Of a stretch of DNA of 8,701 nucleotides, positions 1-5,200 are shown piece by piece; position 1 is the stretch's first letter; each line of letters starts with the position of its first letter. The notes beneath the pieces were generated by a model. The model worked only from the letters and a program-made list of their open reading frames with translations, was not told the DNA's origin and searched no databases. Made by a program: the position numbers and the translations under genes. The DNA comes from YA12-FULL-51-18 sp041665305 (lineage in GTDB: Bacteria > Elusimicrobiota > Elusimicrobia > Elusimicrobiales > UBA9959), in NCBI GenBank assembly GCA_041665305.1, contig JBAYJD010000076.1, positions 1 through 8,701 of the forward strand, in the 5' to 3' direction.

Positions 1-122
1 AGGCCGAACCGAAGTTGCGCGAAACGCGCAGGCTCCAATGAACCTGTAAGTTTCGCGCAACAAAGGTGCAGGCAAAAAACGACAATTGCAGCCAAAATTC
101 CTTATGTCGGACAGGCTCCTAG
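1..122 (+). mobile_element. Right part of a MITE-like foldback repeat (left window edge)
   Basis: Bases 1-70 are identical to 8632-8701. Bases 100-122 are the exact reverse complement of 8583-8605, so they form a 23-bp terminal inverted repeat whose outermost bases are CTAG. Inside is a foldback: TTGCGCGAAAC (15-25) pairs with GTTTCGCGCAA (50-60), and within it CAGG (29-32) pairs with CCTG (43-46). Splicing this part onto 8585-8701 gives an element of about 167 bp that is imperfectly palindromic over its whole length and encodes no protein. These are MITE traits. CTAG at the border fits the YTAR target of IS5-type transposases, which is an inference. Confidence 0.75.
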
Positions 123-146
123 GGGCAAAAGTTTATTCGGTTCATC

Positions 147-617
147 TTATTTCACATCCCGCTTAAAACTTTTTTGCGCGGCTTTAACTCCGGTTCGCGC
201 CTCCTTGACTACGGTCTGCACCGTTGAGGATACCCTTTCTTTTACCTCCGGGTACTTCTCTTTCACCGCCTCCCCGACATGGGGGTATTCTTTTCGCGCC
301 CATCTGGCAGTGGACCGCCCGGCCTCGGCTGCGGCCTCTTCCGCGCGCTTAGCGCCTTTAACGGCGCCGTCTTTCGCCTCTTCGGACTTTTCTTTTGCCG
401 CCTCGGAGACATGAGGATATTTTTTGCCGAACCAGTCGCCGGCGGACCTGACGGCGCCGCCTGCCGCCGCCAGCGCGGCGCGCGCGCCTTTAACGGCCTG
501 CCCGACAAAGCTCCCGATAGCGCCGCCGGCGCGCTCCCCCCAGGAGGGTTTCGCCTCCGCGCGGGCTGTGCCGAGGCAACAAACCGCGATAACAATGAAT
601 AAAACCGTTTTTTTCAT
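147..617 (-). CDS. Small secreted Ala/Lys/Glu-rich helical protein, function unknown
   Basis: This is a 156-residue protein of a family I do not recognise. Residues 1-20 look like a Sec signal peptide (MKK, hydrophobic core, cleavage after TARA). Residues 27-60 are rich in glycine and alanine with G-x3-G spacing (G27, G31, G35, G39), as in glycine-zipper segments. The rest is a charged Lys/Glu/Ala helix with an internal repeat: YPHVxEAxKEK at 67-77 and 111-121, then YPEVKERV at 122-129. The composition recalls LEA or apolipoprotein-like amphipathic helices, so membrane or surface association is possible. A good Shine-Dalgarno (GGGGAGG, 624-630 on the reverse strand) lies six bases before the ATG. 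The gene is divergent from the C11 protease, and repeat copy A fills the space between them. No clear terminator follows; the MITE starts 25 bases past the stop. Confidence 0.75.
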   Translation of the reverse strand: MKKTVLFIVIAVCCLGTARAEAKPSWGERAGGAIGSFVGQAVKGARAALAAAGGAVRSAGDWFGKKYPHVSEAAKEKSEEAKDGAVKGAKRAEEAAAEAGRSTARWARKEYPHVGEAVKEKYPEVKERVSSTVQTVVKEARTGVKAAQKSFKRDVK

Positions 618-644
618 ATTGATCCTCCCCGCTCTTTGGTACCG

Positions 645-762
645 GGTTACCTTGCGGTGAGAGAGAATTAGGCCGGAGAAAGAAATTTCCCCCTCAACTC
701 CGGCACGGGGTTATTAAAACCCCGTGCCGGGTACGATAAAATGTCGTCTCACGACATTTTAT
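645..762 (-). repeat. Copy A of a 118-bp double-hairpin intergenic repeat
   Basis: Read on the reverse strand, it starts with a perfect 12-bp hairpin (arms 751-762 and 736-747, 3-base loop) with an A-rich 5' flank and T-rich 3' flank. A perfect 11-bp GC hairpin follows (CCCCGTGCCGG at 720-730 against 700-710). A conserved tail comes last: AGTTGAGG, then GGGAAATTTCTTTCTCC (675-691), then CTCACCGCAAGGTAACC (645-661). The same order and the same 118-bp length recur at 4975-5092. It fills the space between two divergent genes, with its tail about 15 bases from the Shine-Dalgarno of the 147-617 gene. It resembles REP/BIME-type elements, but I do not know this family. Confidence 0.8.
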
Positions 763-792
763 TTTACAAATATTCGGCCTTTGTTGTACTAT
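763..792 (+). promoter_or_regulatory. Predicted promoter of the C11 protease gene
   Basis: A -35-like TTTACA (763-768) and a -10-like TACTAT (787-792) are separated by 18 bases. Transcription would begin at about 799-800, directly on the ATG, and no Shine-Dalgarno is visible upstream. The -35 box sits at the very edge of repeat copy A. The prediction comes from box matches only. Confidence 0.4.
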
Positions 793-799
793 TGCAGCG

Positions 800-2080
800 A
801 TGACAAGGAACCTTATTTGCGCCGTTTTAACTGGCCTGGCGTTTTCAACCGCGCGGGCCGGCGTACCGGAACCGGCCGGGTCCGGCGGACGGACCGGACC
901 GGTCTGCGCCGCTCCCCCGCCGAGCCCGGCGTCCGAAGTCCCGGGCGAATGGACTGTGCTGGTGTTCATGAACGGCAAGAACAATCTGGAGTCCTACGGC
1001 CTCGCCGATCTCAATGAGATGGAAACCGCGGGGTCCACGGACAAAGTGAATATCGTGGCGGAACTCGGCCGCTCCAAGGCCAACGACACTTCCGACGGCG
1101 ATTGGAAGGGCGCCCGCCGCTTCCTGGTACAAAAGGACGCCGATCCGGACAAAGTGACCTCCCCCGTCCTGGCCGAGCTGCCGGACGCCGACATGGGCGA
1201 CTGGCGGCATCTGGCCGATTTCATAGCCTGGGGCAAGGACAGGTTCCCGGCCCGGCATTACATGTTGATCGTCTGGGACCACGGCGACGGCTGGAAAGGC
1301 CGCGCGCCGGCCGCCAGGGGCATATCCACGGACGACGAAACGGGCCACAGTATAAGCACGGGACAGCTGGGCCTGGCGCTTGAGCGGACCGGCAGGCTGG
1401 ATCTCTTCGGCATGGATGCCTGCATCATGCAGATGGCCGAGGTGGCCTGGACGGCGCGCAATACCGCGGATTACATCCTCGCTTCCGAAGAGGTCGTCCC
1501 CAACGAGGGCCAACGCTACGATCTGTTTTTCGCCGGGCTGGCCGGGAACCCGGCGCTGACCGCGGAGGAACTGGGCAGACACGCCGTTAAAGTATACGCG
1601 GACCATTACGAAGCCCTGAAGCGCTCGGGCACGATGTCGCTTATCCGCGCGGAGGCGCTGCCCAAATTCGCGGCGCTTCTGGACGAATGGACGGACACGG
1701 TGATCCTGAAACAGGAGAGGATGGCCGTTCACGAGTCGCGCGGTCGTGTCCAGCAGTTCTGGTACGACGACAACATAGATATTTATCACCTGATCCAGCT
1801 GACGAACAAGGCTCCGTATCTAAGCAAAACAGTGGCGGAGAAGGGCGCGGCGCTGCTGGGACTGATGGACAAGGAACTGGTGGTCTCTAACCGTCGCATA
1901 GGCGGCCAGTACGCGAACGCCCACGGCCTGGCGATATACATGCCGAAAGAATGGCAGGACCCGGCTTATAACTCCCTGGATTGGGCCGCCGCGACGAAGT
2001 GGGAGAAGTTCTGCGCCTGGATGCTCGGGAAATTTCTTTCTCCCTCAAACTCCCCTTACCGCAAGGCAACCCCGCCATAA
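800..2080 (+). CDS. Secreted clostripain-family (peptidase C11) cysteine protease
   Basis: This is a 426-residue protein. Residues 1-20 form a likely Sec signal peptide ending TARA, followed by a Gly/Pro-rich linker to about residue 48. The C11 domain begins at WTVLVFMNGKNNLE (51-64), the typical opening strand of clostripain-like peptidases. The catalytic dyad is visible: His161 in VWDHGDGW and Cys208 in GMDACIM, followed by the usual xxAE. Known family members cleave after Arg or Lys and are often self-activated by cleavage; the substrate here is unknown. Export to the periplasm or outside is predicted. The ATG at 800 lacks a Shine-Dalgarno and lies at the predicted transcription start, so the mRNA may be leaderless. 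The last 15 or so residues (from KFLSPS) are encoded by sequence shared with the 118-bp repeat, so the C-terminal tail is probably acquired. It converges on the serine protease gene. Confidence 0.9.
   Translation: MTRNLICAVLTGLAFSTARAGVPEPAGSGGRTGPVCAAPPPSPASEVPGEWTVLVFMNGKNNLESYGLADLNEMETAGSTDKVNIVAELGRSKANDTSDGDWKGARRFLVQKDADPDKVTSPVLAELPDADMGDWRHLADFIAWGKDRFPARHYMLIVWDHGDGWKGRAPAARGISTDDETGHSISTGQLGLALERTGRLDLFGMDACIMQMAEVAWTARNTADYILASEEVVPNEGQRYDLFFAGLAGNPALTAEELGRHAVKVYADHYEALKRSGTMSLIRAEALPKFAALLDEWTDTVILKQERMAVHESRGRVQQFWYDDNIDIYHLIQLTNKAPYLSKTVAEKGAALLGLMDKELVVSNRRIGGQYANAHGLAIYMPKEWQDPAYNSLDWAAATKWEKFCAWMLGKFLSPSNSPYRKATPP
2027..2071 (+). repeat. Tail fragment of the 118-bp repeat inside the end of the C11 gene
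   Basis: Bases 2027-2043 (GGGAAATTTCTTTCTCC) match 675-691 of copy A exactly in inverted orientation, and 2055-2071 (CTTACCGCAAGGCAACC) matches 645-661 with two differences. Order and relative orientation are those of the tail of copies A and B, but neither hairpin is present here. The fragment is translated as part of the protease C-terminus. Confidence 0.65.
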
Positions 2081-2092
2081 AGGGCCGGGTAT

Positions 2093-2123
2093 GATTAAAA
2101 TTTTTTCGCAAAAAATTTTAATC
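2093..2123. terminator. Bidirectional AT-rich terminator between convergent genes
   Basis: GATTAAAATTTTTT (2093-2106) and AAAAAATTTTAATC (2110-2123) form a perfect 14-bp stem with a 3-base CGC loop. It lies 13 bases after the C11 stop codon and touches the stop codon (2122-2124) of the serine protease on the other strand. The T-runs on both strands suit termination both ways, though the stem lacks the GC base of a classical intrinsic terminator. Confidence 0.65.
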
Positions 2124-3141
2124 AAAAATAGAAATCGACGGCCCTCCGCGCGGAAAATTCATCCGGACCCGGAGCTGCAGGGTCCGCCGGCATCCCGCCG
2201 CCGGCCGCCTCCACCGGGCGGAGAAGCGGGATCGCGTCCAGTACGAGGTCCAGCTTATTGACGGCCGTGCCGTAACCCGCGTTCTGCGGCCTTACACTGT
2301 AGACGCTGCAGCCGTCAAATGACGGGATAAAACTTTCACCTTCCCCGCGCACCACTATTCCCTCTATAAGGCCGGTGACGGCGTTAAAAACAGCGGCGCC
2401 GGAGTTGCCGCCGAAGCTGTCCAGGTTCGTGACAAAATAAGCGGCGTCCGGCTGAACCTCTTTCACGACTAAGCCGTTGGCCGTAAATTTAAACGGGAGA
2501 CCGACAGGATGTCCGACCGCAAAAACCTTGTCGCCTTTTTTCAGACCGCCGAGCCTGTTCACAGGCACGGGCTTTCTGCCGGCAACTTTGCGGTCGAGCC
2601 GTATAAGCGCGTAATCGGGGCCGTAAATAAGCTGCGGGTTGTTATCCGTAGTAACGGTCGTATCCTGCTGCTTGCGCTTTATTATTCCGGAGCAGGAATA
2701 GATGTCCCCGACATCCATTTGTGTGCGGGCATTTTTACCCGGCGCGTTGATCGCGTAACCGAAAACAACGGCCGTGGCGTCACAGTCCGATTGGGTTATT
2801 ATACAGTGGCCCGCGGTCAACACCAGGTCTTCACCGACCAGTTCGCCGGAACAGAAAGCGCCTATCGGCTGCTCCCTGAACCTGACTTCGGGGCAAAGGT
2901 AGTAGGAGTCGCCGAAATTAACCGTAAGCAGGTTATATTTGCCGGAAACCGGGTCCTGCTCCAGCTTCGGTTTTTTCCAGAGCGAAACGGTGGCGGCGGC
3001 CGCGGTCCTGAAATTCTCAGGGACCTCATAAAACTCCAGCCTGTCGTCCGCGCCGTAAATAGTCCTGTCTTCTGCCCGGACCTCAAGGCCCGTGGAAAGC
3101 AGTAGTGCGATAAAAACCGCCGAAGCGCCGTGACATTTCAT
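2122..3141 (-). CDS. Secreted trypsin/V8-like serine protease (S1 family)
   Basis: This is a 339-residue exported chymotrypsin-fold protease. An N-terminal hydrophobic segment ending near LEVRA is a signal peptide. The catalytic triad is complete: His112 in VLTAGHC, Asp176 in GPDYALIRLD and Ser247 in SFGGNSGAAVF. The GNSG form and AVGHPVGLP resemble the glutamyl endopeptidase/V8 branch rather than HtrA, and no PDZ domain follows. Several cysteines outside the signal suggest disulfides, consistent with export. The tail after about residue 305 is Pro/Gly/Ala-rich, ending DFYF. I chose the ATG at 3141 over the adjacent in-frame GTG at 3144 because AAAGGA (3148-3153) is six bases from the ATG and only three from the GTG. 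It lies 67 bases downstream of the four-repeat protein gene on the same strand with no terminator between, so co-transcription is likely. Specificity and target are unknown. Confidence 0.9.
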   Translation of the reverse strand: MKCHGASAVFIALLLSTGLEVRAEDRTIYGADDRLEFYEVPENFRTAAAATVSLWKKPKLEQDPVSGKYNLLTVNFGDSYYLCPEVRFREQPIGAFCSGELVGEDLVLTAGHCIITQSDCDATAVVFGYAINAPGKNARTQMDVGDIYSCSGIIKRKQQDTTVTTDNNPQLIYGPDYALIRLDRKVAGRKPVPVNRLGGLKKGDKVFAVGHPVGLPFKFTANGLVVKEVQPDAAYFVTNLDSFGGNSGAAVFNAVTGLIEGIVVRGEGESFIPSFDGCSVYSVRPQNAGYGTAVNKLDLVLDAIPLLRPVEAAGGGMPADPAAPGPDEFSARRAVDFYF

Positions 3142-3208
3142 CACTTATCCTTTCGTGCGTAAGCCGCCGCGGATATCCCCGCATGCGCCCGCCGGACCCG
3201 CCGGGGAC

Positions 3209-3892
3209 TCAGATCCTGGTGCGGATCAGGCCCGATCTGGAGAAGGTGAGGACCACATAAAAATCCCCTTCCAGATCAGGCTGTCCGCCGGCCGGAAAAT
3301 CTATTCCGGCGACAGCCCTGGTTATGCCGTAGACATGGTTAAGCGGAAACCGCGCGCCGGCTGAAAATCCCCACACCAGATAGTTTCCGTTGAGATAGAG
3401 CGGACCGCCGGCGGGATAATCCAGCCCCGCCTTCGCCTTGCCGACCCTGATCGCCAATCGGAATCCGTCCTTAAAAACTATCACTTTGCCGTTGACGGCC
3501 CATTCGGGCAGGGCCGCGCGCGCCCGATAATCCACGCCGGACACCGGTTCGGACAATATCGCGTTTTCTTCGACGGCTATTCTCTGGGTTTCGATCACCA
3601 GTATTTTCCTTCCCGTCAGGTAGGAAGGAAGCAGACTGCCGGCGGGATAATCTACCCCGACCACAGGCTCCTCAAAAAAGCAGCTGATGCCGGCGGTGTT
3701 CATATCGGCCTGCCGCACGGCAGGCTCCTGCGCAGCTTCGTCCGGTTCCGGCGCCTGGAAGTCCGCCGTCTGCAGGGCTTTAAAACTAAGGCCGCGCATA
3801 TCGGCGGAGGCCGCCGTCCTTTCCATCTCTCCGGCGGAAGCCATGCCGAACGGTATTGTCCCGAAAACAACGGTGGTTAATATTTTTTTCAT
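3209..3892 (-). CDS. Secreted protein with four ~40-residue VDYPAG repeats, function unknown
   Basis: This is a 227-residue protein I do not recognise. Residues 1-20 are a signal peptide (MKK, hydrophobic core, MASA). Residues 21-74 are a low-complexity Ala/Glu/Pro/Gln linker. The remainder is four imperfect tandem units beginning near 75, 115, 153 and 193, each with a G-[VLI]-D-[YF]-x-A-x core: GVDYPAG (79), GVDYRAR (119), GLDYPAG (156) and GIDFPAG (196). After each core comes a leucine or tryptophan-containing stretch and a hydrophobic beta-like strand. The period is 37-40 residues. The units look all-beta, which suggests a small repeat fold or binding surface. The ATG has a weak Shine-Dalgarno (GGGAAAG). 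A promoter is predicted about 50 bases upstream. It is the first gene of a probable operon with the serine protease, so it could be a partner, substrate or inhibitor; that is speculation. Confidence 0.75.
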   Translation of the reverse strand: MKKILTTVVFGTIPFGMASAGEMERTAASADMRGLSFKALQTADFQAPEPDEAAQEPAVRQADMNTAGISCFFEEPVVGVDYPAGSLLPSYLTGRKILVIETQRIAVEENAILSEPVSGVDYRARAALPEWAVNGKVIVFKDGFRLAIRVGKAKAGLDYPAGGPLYLNGNYLVWGFSAGARFPLNHVYGITRAVAGIDFPAGGQPDLEGDFYVVLTFSRSGLIRTRI

Positions 3893-3937
3893 TTCATCTT
3901 TCCCATGTCGATATTTGAGCTCAGAACGCTCTATTGC

Positions 3938-3966
3938 ATTTTAGCCGTTATCAGGCGTGATGCTAA
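3938..3966 (-). promoter_or_regulatory. Predicted promoter of the repeat-protein/serine-protease operon
   Basis: On the reverse strand TTAGCA (3961-3966) and TAAAAT (3938-3943) are spaced by 17 bases. Transcription would start near 3931, leaving a leader of about 40 bases before the ATG at 3892. The -10 has five of six consensus bases and the -35 four. Confidence 0.45.
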
Positions 3967-4023
3967 GGGTCGTAGGTCCCAGGCCGCAAATGACAAATGG
4001 CCCGGGTGGACATGGACCGGATA

Positions 4024-4112
4024 GGCCGCGCCGGCCGACCCGGCCCCGGAAGCCAACCCCGTCGGCGTCCCGCGAACTTGCAGGCCTGCCGTTTCCTTTT
4101 TTCCTGGACAGC
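4024..4112 (+). repeat. GC-rich direct repeat, copy 1
   Basis: This repeat of about 90 bp recurs at 4303-4397 in the same orientation. A 34-base block (4033-4066) and a 30-base block (4069-4098) are identical between copies, separated by a small indel. Internal features are GCCGAC/GTCGGC, which can pair across the first block, and the palindrome GCAGGCCTGC. After the second block the copies differ in a T-run or A/T-run and rejoin at ACAGC. Its nature is unknown. Confidence 0.8.
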
Positions 4113-4302
4113 ATCAACAGCCGTATTTGTCAGGTTGCAGAAACCACCGGGCGGGTTAATTACGCTTTATCATAGTTAAGGGTGGGATATGTTGAATATT
4201 GAATAAGCGGCAGGTGAATAAATTGGAACGGGTGACGACGGGGATTGGCTGTAGGGGCATCCGGAGCCCGACTTTTGCATTCAGGAGGGCGAGGATAAGG
4301 GC

Positions 4303-4397
4303 GGCCGCGCTGGCCGACCCGGCCCCGGAAGCCAACCCCGTCGGCAGGACCCGCGAACTTGCAGGCCTGCCGTTTCCTTAAAATTTTCCTAGACAGC
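4303..4397 (+). repeat. GC-rich direct repeat, copy 2
   Basis: This is the second copy of the repeat at 4024-4112, offset by 279-285 bases. It carries AGGA where copy 1 has GT after GTCGGC, and TTAAAATTTTCC where copy 1 has a run of Ts. It ends about 50 bases before the palindrome that precedes the 4529-4978 gene. Confidence 0.8.
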
Positions 4398-4444
4398 CGT
4401 GGGCCGAAAGGCCTATAGGACATCCGCCAAAAGACTACTACCGG

Positions 4445-4462
4445 ATGGGTCTAAATACCCAT
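4445..4462. promoter_or_regulatory. Palindrome overlapping the -35, candidate operator
   Basis: ATGGGT (4445-4450) and ACCCAT (4457-4462) are a perfect 6-bp inverted repeat around a 6-base AT-rich centre. The right arm overlaps the predicted -35 box at 4461-4466, a typical place for a repressor operator. As RNA it could also form a hairpin, but the predicted transcription start lies downstream of it. Confidence 0.4.
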
Positions 4463-4490
4463 GACGCGGAAAAATCATTTTTCATACAAT
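4461..4490 (+). promoter_or_regulatory. Predicted promoter of the four-cysteine secreted protein
   Basis: A -35-like ATGACG (4461-4466), an 18-base spacer and TACAAT (4485-4490, five of six -10 bases) predict a start near 4497 and a leader of about 32 bases that carries AGGAG at 4516-4520. Confidence 0.45.
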
Positions 4491-4528
4491 GGTAGTGGAC
4501 AAATAATAAACAAACAGGAGAAATGATA

Positions 4529-4978
4529 ATGAAAAGAGCGATATTAGCGATAGTAACGGTCGTATCCGTCTGCGGCACGGCCCTCGCCTCGGAACCTTCC
4601 ATGGAGAATTCCCAGGCCAGGACTTATGACTGCACGCGCCAGAACACCGGCGAGAAACTGGTTTTTACAGCTTCTAAAGACGGGATACGGTTCACCGAGT
4701 GGACCTCGGCCTTCGACGGCTGCGAAATGGACACAGCTAAAACCTTTCCCGCCAAGATGGTCACGAGGAAAAATATTCCCCAGCCCTACAGGCCGCTCCT
4801 GCGCGGCGCAAATTATGTGGTCGAGTATACCTGGTACTACACCACCCAGTATTATCTTTCCTTCAAGACGCCGATGCGCCGCCACAACGCGGGCGACACC
4901 GTCGCTCTTGAAGTCAACGGCGACGATTCCGACGGTTGTTTCCTTTACAACTACGAGTTCGCCTGTCAGGTAAAATAA
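4529..4978 (+). CDS. Small secreted four-cysteine protein, function unknown
   Basis: This is a 149-residue protein I do not recognise. Residues 1-20 form a signal peptide (MKRAILAIVTVVSVCG, cleavage after ALA). The mature part has four cysteines, Cys35, Cys65, Cys137 and Cys146, consistent with two disulfides. It also has a tyrosine/threonine-rich strand region (YVVEYTWYYTTQYYLSF, about 96-112) that suggests a beta fold, and two DGC motifs. I chose the second ATG (4529) over the in-frame ATG at 4523 because AGGAG ends eight bases before 4529 but only two before 4523. It appears to be a single-gene unit with its own promoter and a palindrome on the -35. Its TAA stop (4976-4978) lies inside the first hairpin of repeat copy B, so its C-terminus may have been set by that insertion. 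Confidence 0.8.
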   Translation: MKRAILAIVTVVSVCGTALASEPSMENSQARTYDCTRQNTGEKLVFTASKDGIRFTEWTSAFDGCEMDTAKTFPAKMVTRKNIPQPYRPLLRGANYVVEYTWYYTTQYYLSFKTPMRRHNAGDTVALEVNGDDSDGCFLYNYEFACQVK

Positions 4979-5092
4979 AATGCCGTAAGACGGCATTTTA
5001 TCGCACCCGGCACGGGGCTTTATCCGTCCCCGTGCCGGAGTTCGAAGAAGAAATTCCTTTCTCGGCCGAATTCCCCCTTACCGTAGATAACC
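4975..5092 (+). repeat. Copy B of the 118-bp double-hairpin repeat, terminator-like
   Basis: ATAAAATGCCGT (4975-4986) and ACGGCATTTTAT (4990-5001) form a perfect 12-bp stem with a 3-base loop. CCGGCACGGGG (5007-5017) and CCCCGTGCCGG (5028-5038) form a perfect 11-bp stem. The tail (5039-5092) aligns with copy A through AGTT, GAAATTCCTTTCTC and CTTACCGTAGATAACC. Bases 2-4 of the element are the TAA stop of the preceding gene. The A-flanked, T-flanked first stem has the shape of a bidirectional intrinsic terminator. Confidence 0.8.
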
Positions 5093-5115
5093 GCGCGGTT
5101 TTCACAACGCGGCAG

Positions 5116-5150
5116 CCCCGGAGCCATGCCGAGCCCCGGGGTTTTATTTT
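5116..5150 (+). terminator. Intrinsic terminator before the histidine kinase gene
   Basis: CCCCGG (5116-5121) and CCGGGG (5136-5141) form a GC stem with a 14-base loop, followed directly by TTTTATTTT (5142-5150). It would stop rightward transcription from the 4529-4978 gene and isolate the kinase gene. Confidence 0.6.
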
Positions 5151-5185
5151 GCCGCCGCGGCGCCGGTCGCCGGCGCTTTGTTTTG

Positions 5186-5194
5186 TGGTAGAAT
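5186..5194 (+). promoter_or_regulatory. Extended -10 promoter of the histidine kinase
   Basis: TGGTAGAAT has the TGn extension and a -10 with five of six consensus bases. No good -35 is visible, as often with extended -10 promoters. Seven bases past the -10 is position 5201, the A of the ATG, and there is no Shine-Dalgarno, so the transcript is predicted to be leaderless. Confidence 0.45.
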
Positions 5195-5200
5195 ATCCGC

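Larger units (their letters stand above)
3893..4528. other. Gene-free stretch with paired GC-rich repeats
   Basis: Over 600 bases here carry no convincing gene: the open frames have no Shine-Dalgarno, no recognisable protein character, and run through the two repeat copies. It contains the leftward operon promoter at its left end, two direct-repeat copies (4024-4112 and 4303-4397), and a palindrome plus rightward promoter near 4445-4490. The roughly 190 bases between the repeat copies show nothing I recognise. Confidence 0.55.

Noticed and set aside
845..1789. A 314-codon reverse-strand frame over the C11 protease
   Set aside because: It is an antisense shadow of a gene with a clear catalytic dyad, and its product has no recognisable family character.
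2509..3105. A 198-codon forward frame over the serine protease
   Set aside because: It is a shadow of the reverse-strand gene, which has a complete His-Asp-Ser triad and a signal peptide.
4024..4397. CRISPR array
   Set aside because: There are only two repeat copies, each about 90 bp and about 280 bases apart, with no regular spacers and no cas genes.
4160..4423. Open frames of 60-87 codons in the gap before the four-cysteine protein
   Set aside because: They run through both repeat copies, have no Shine-Dalgarno, and give Arg/Pro-rich products typical of translated GC-rich noncoding DNA.
4395..4470. Possible riboswitch (GGCC-GAAA-GGCC hairpin, CATCCG/CGGATG, ATGGGT/ACCCAT with overlapping arms)
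   Set aside because: The promoter predicted at 4461-4490 starts transcription downstream of these stems, and I could not match the sequence to any known riboswitch class. A promoter upstream would reopen the question.
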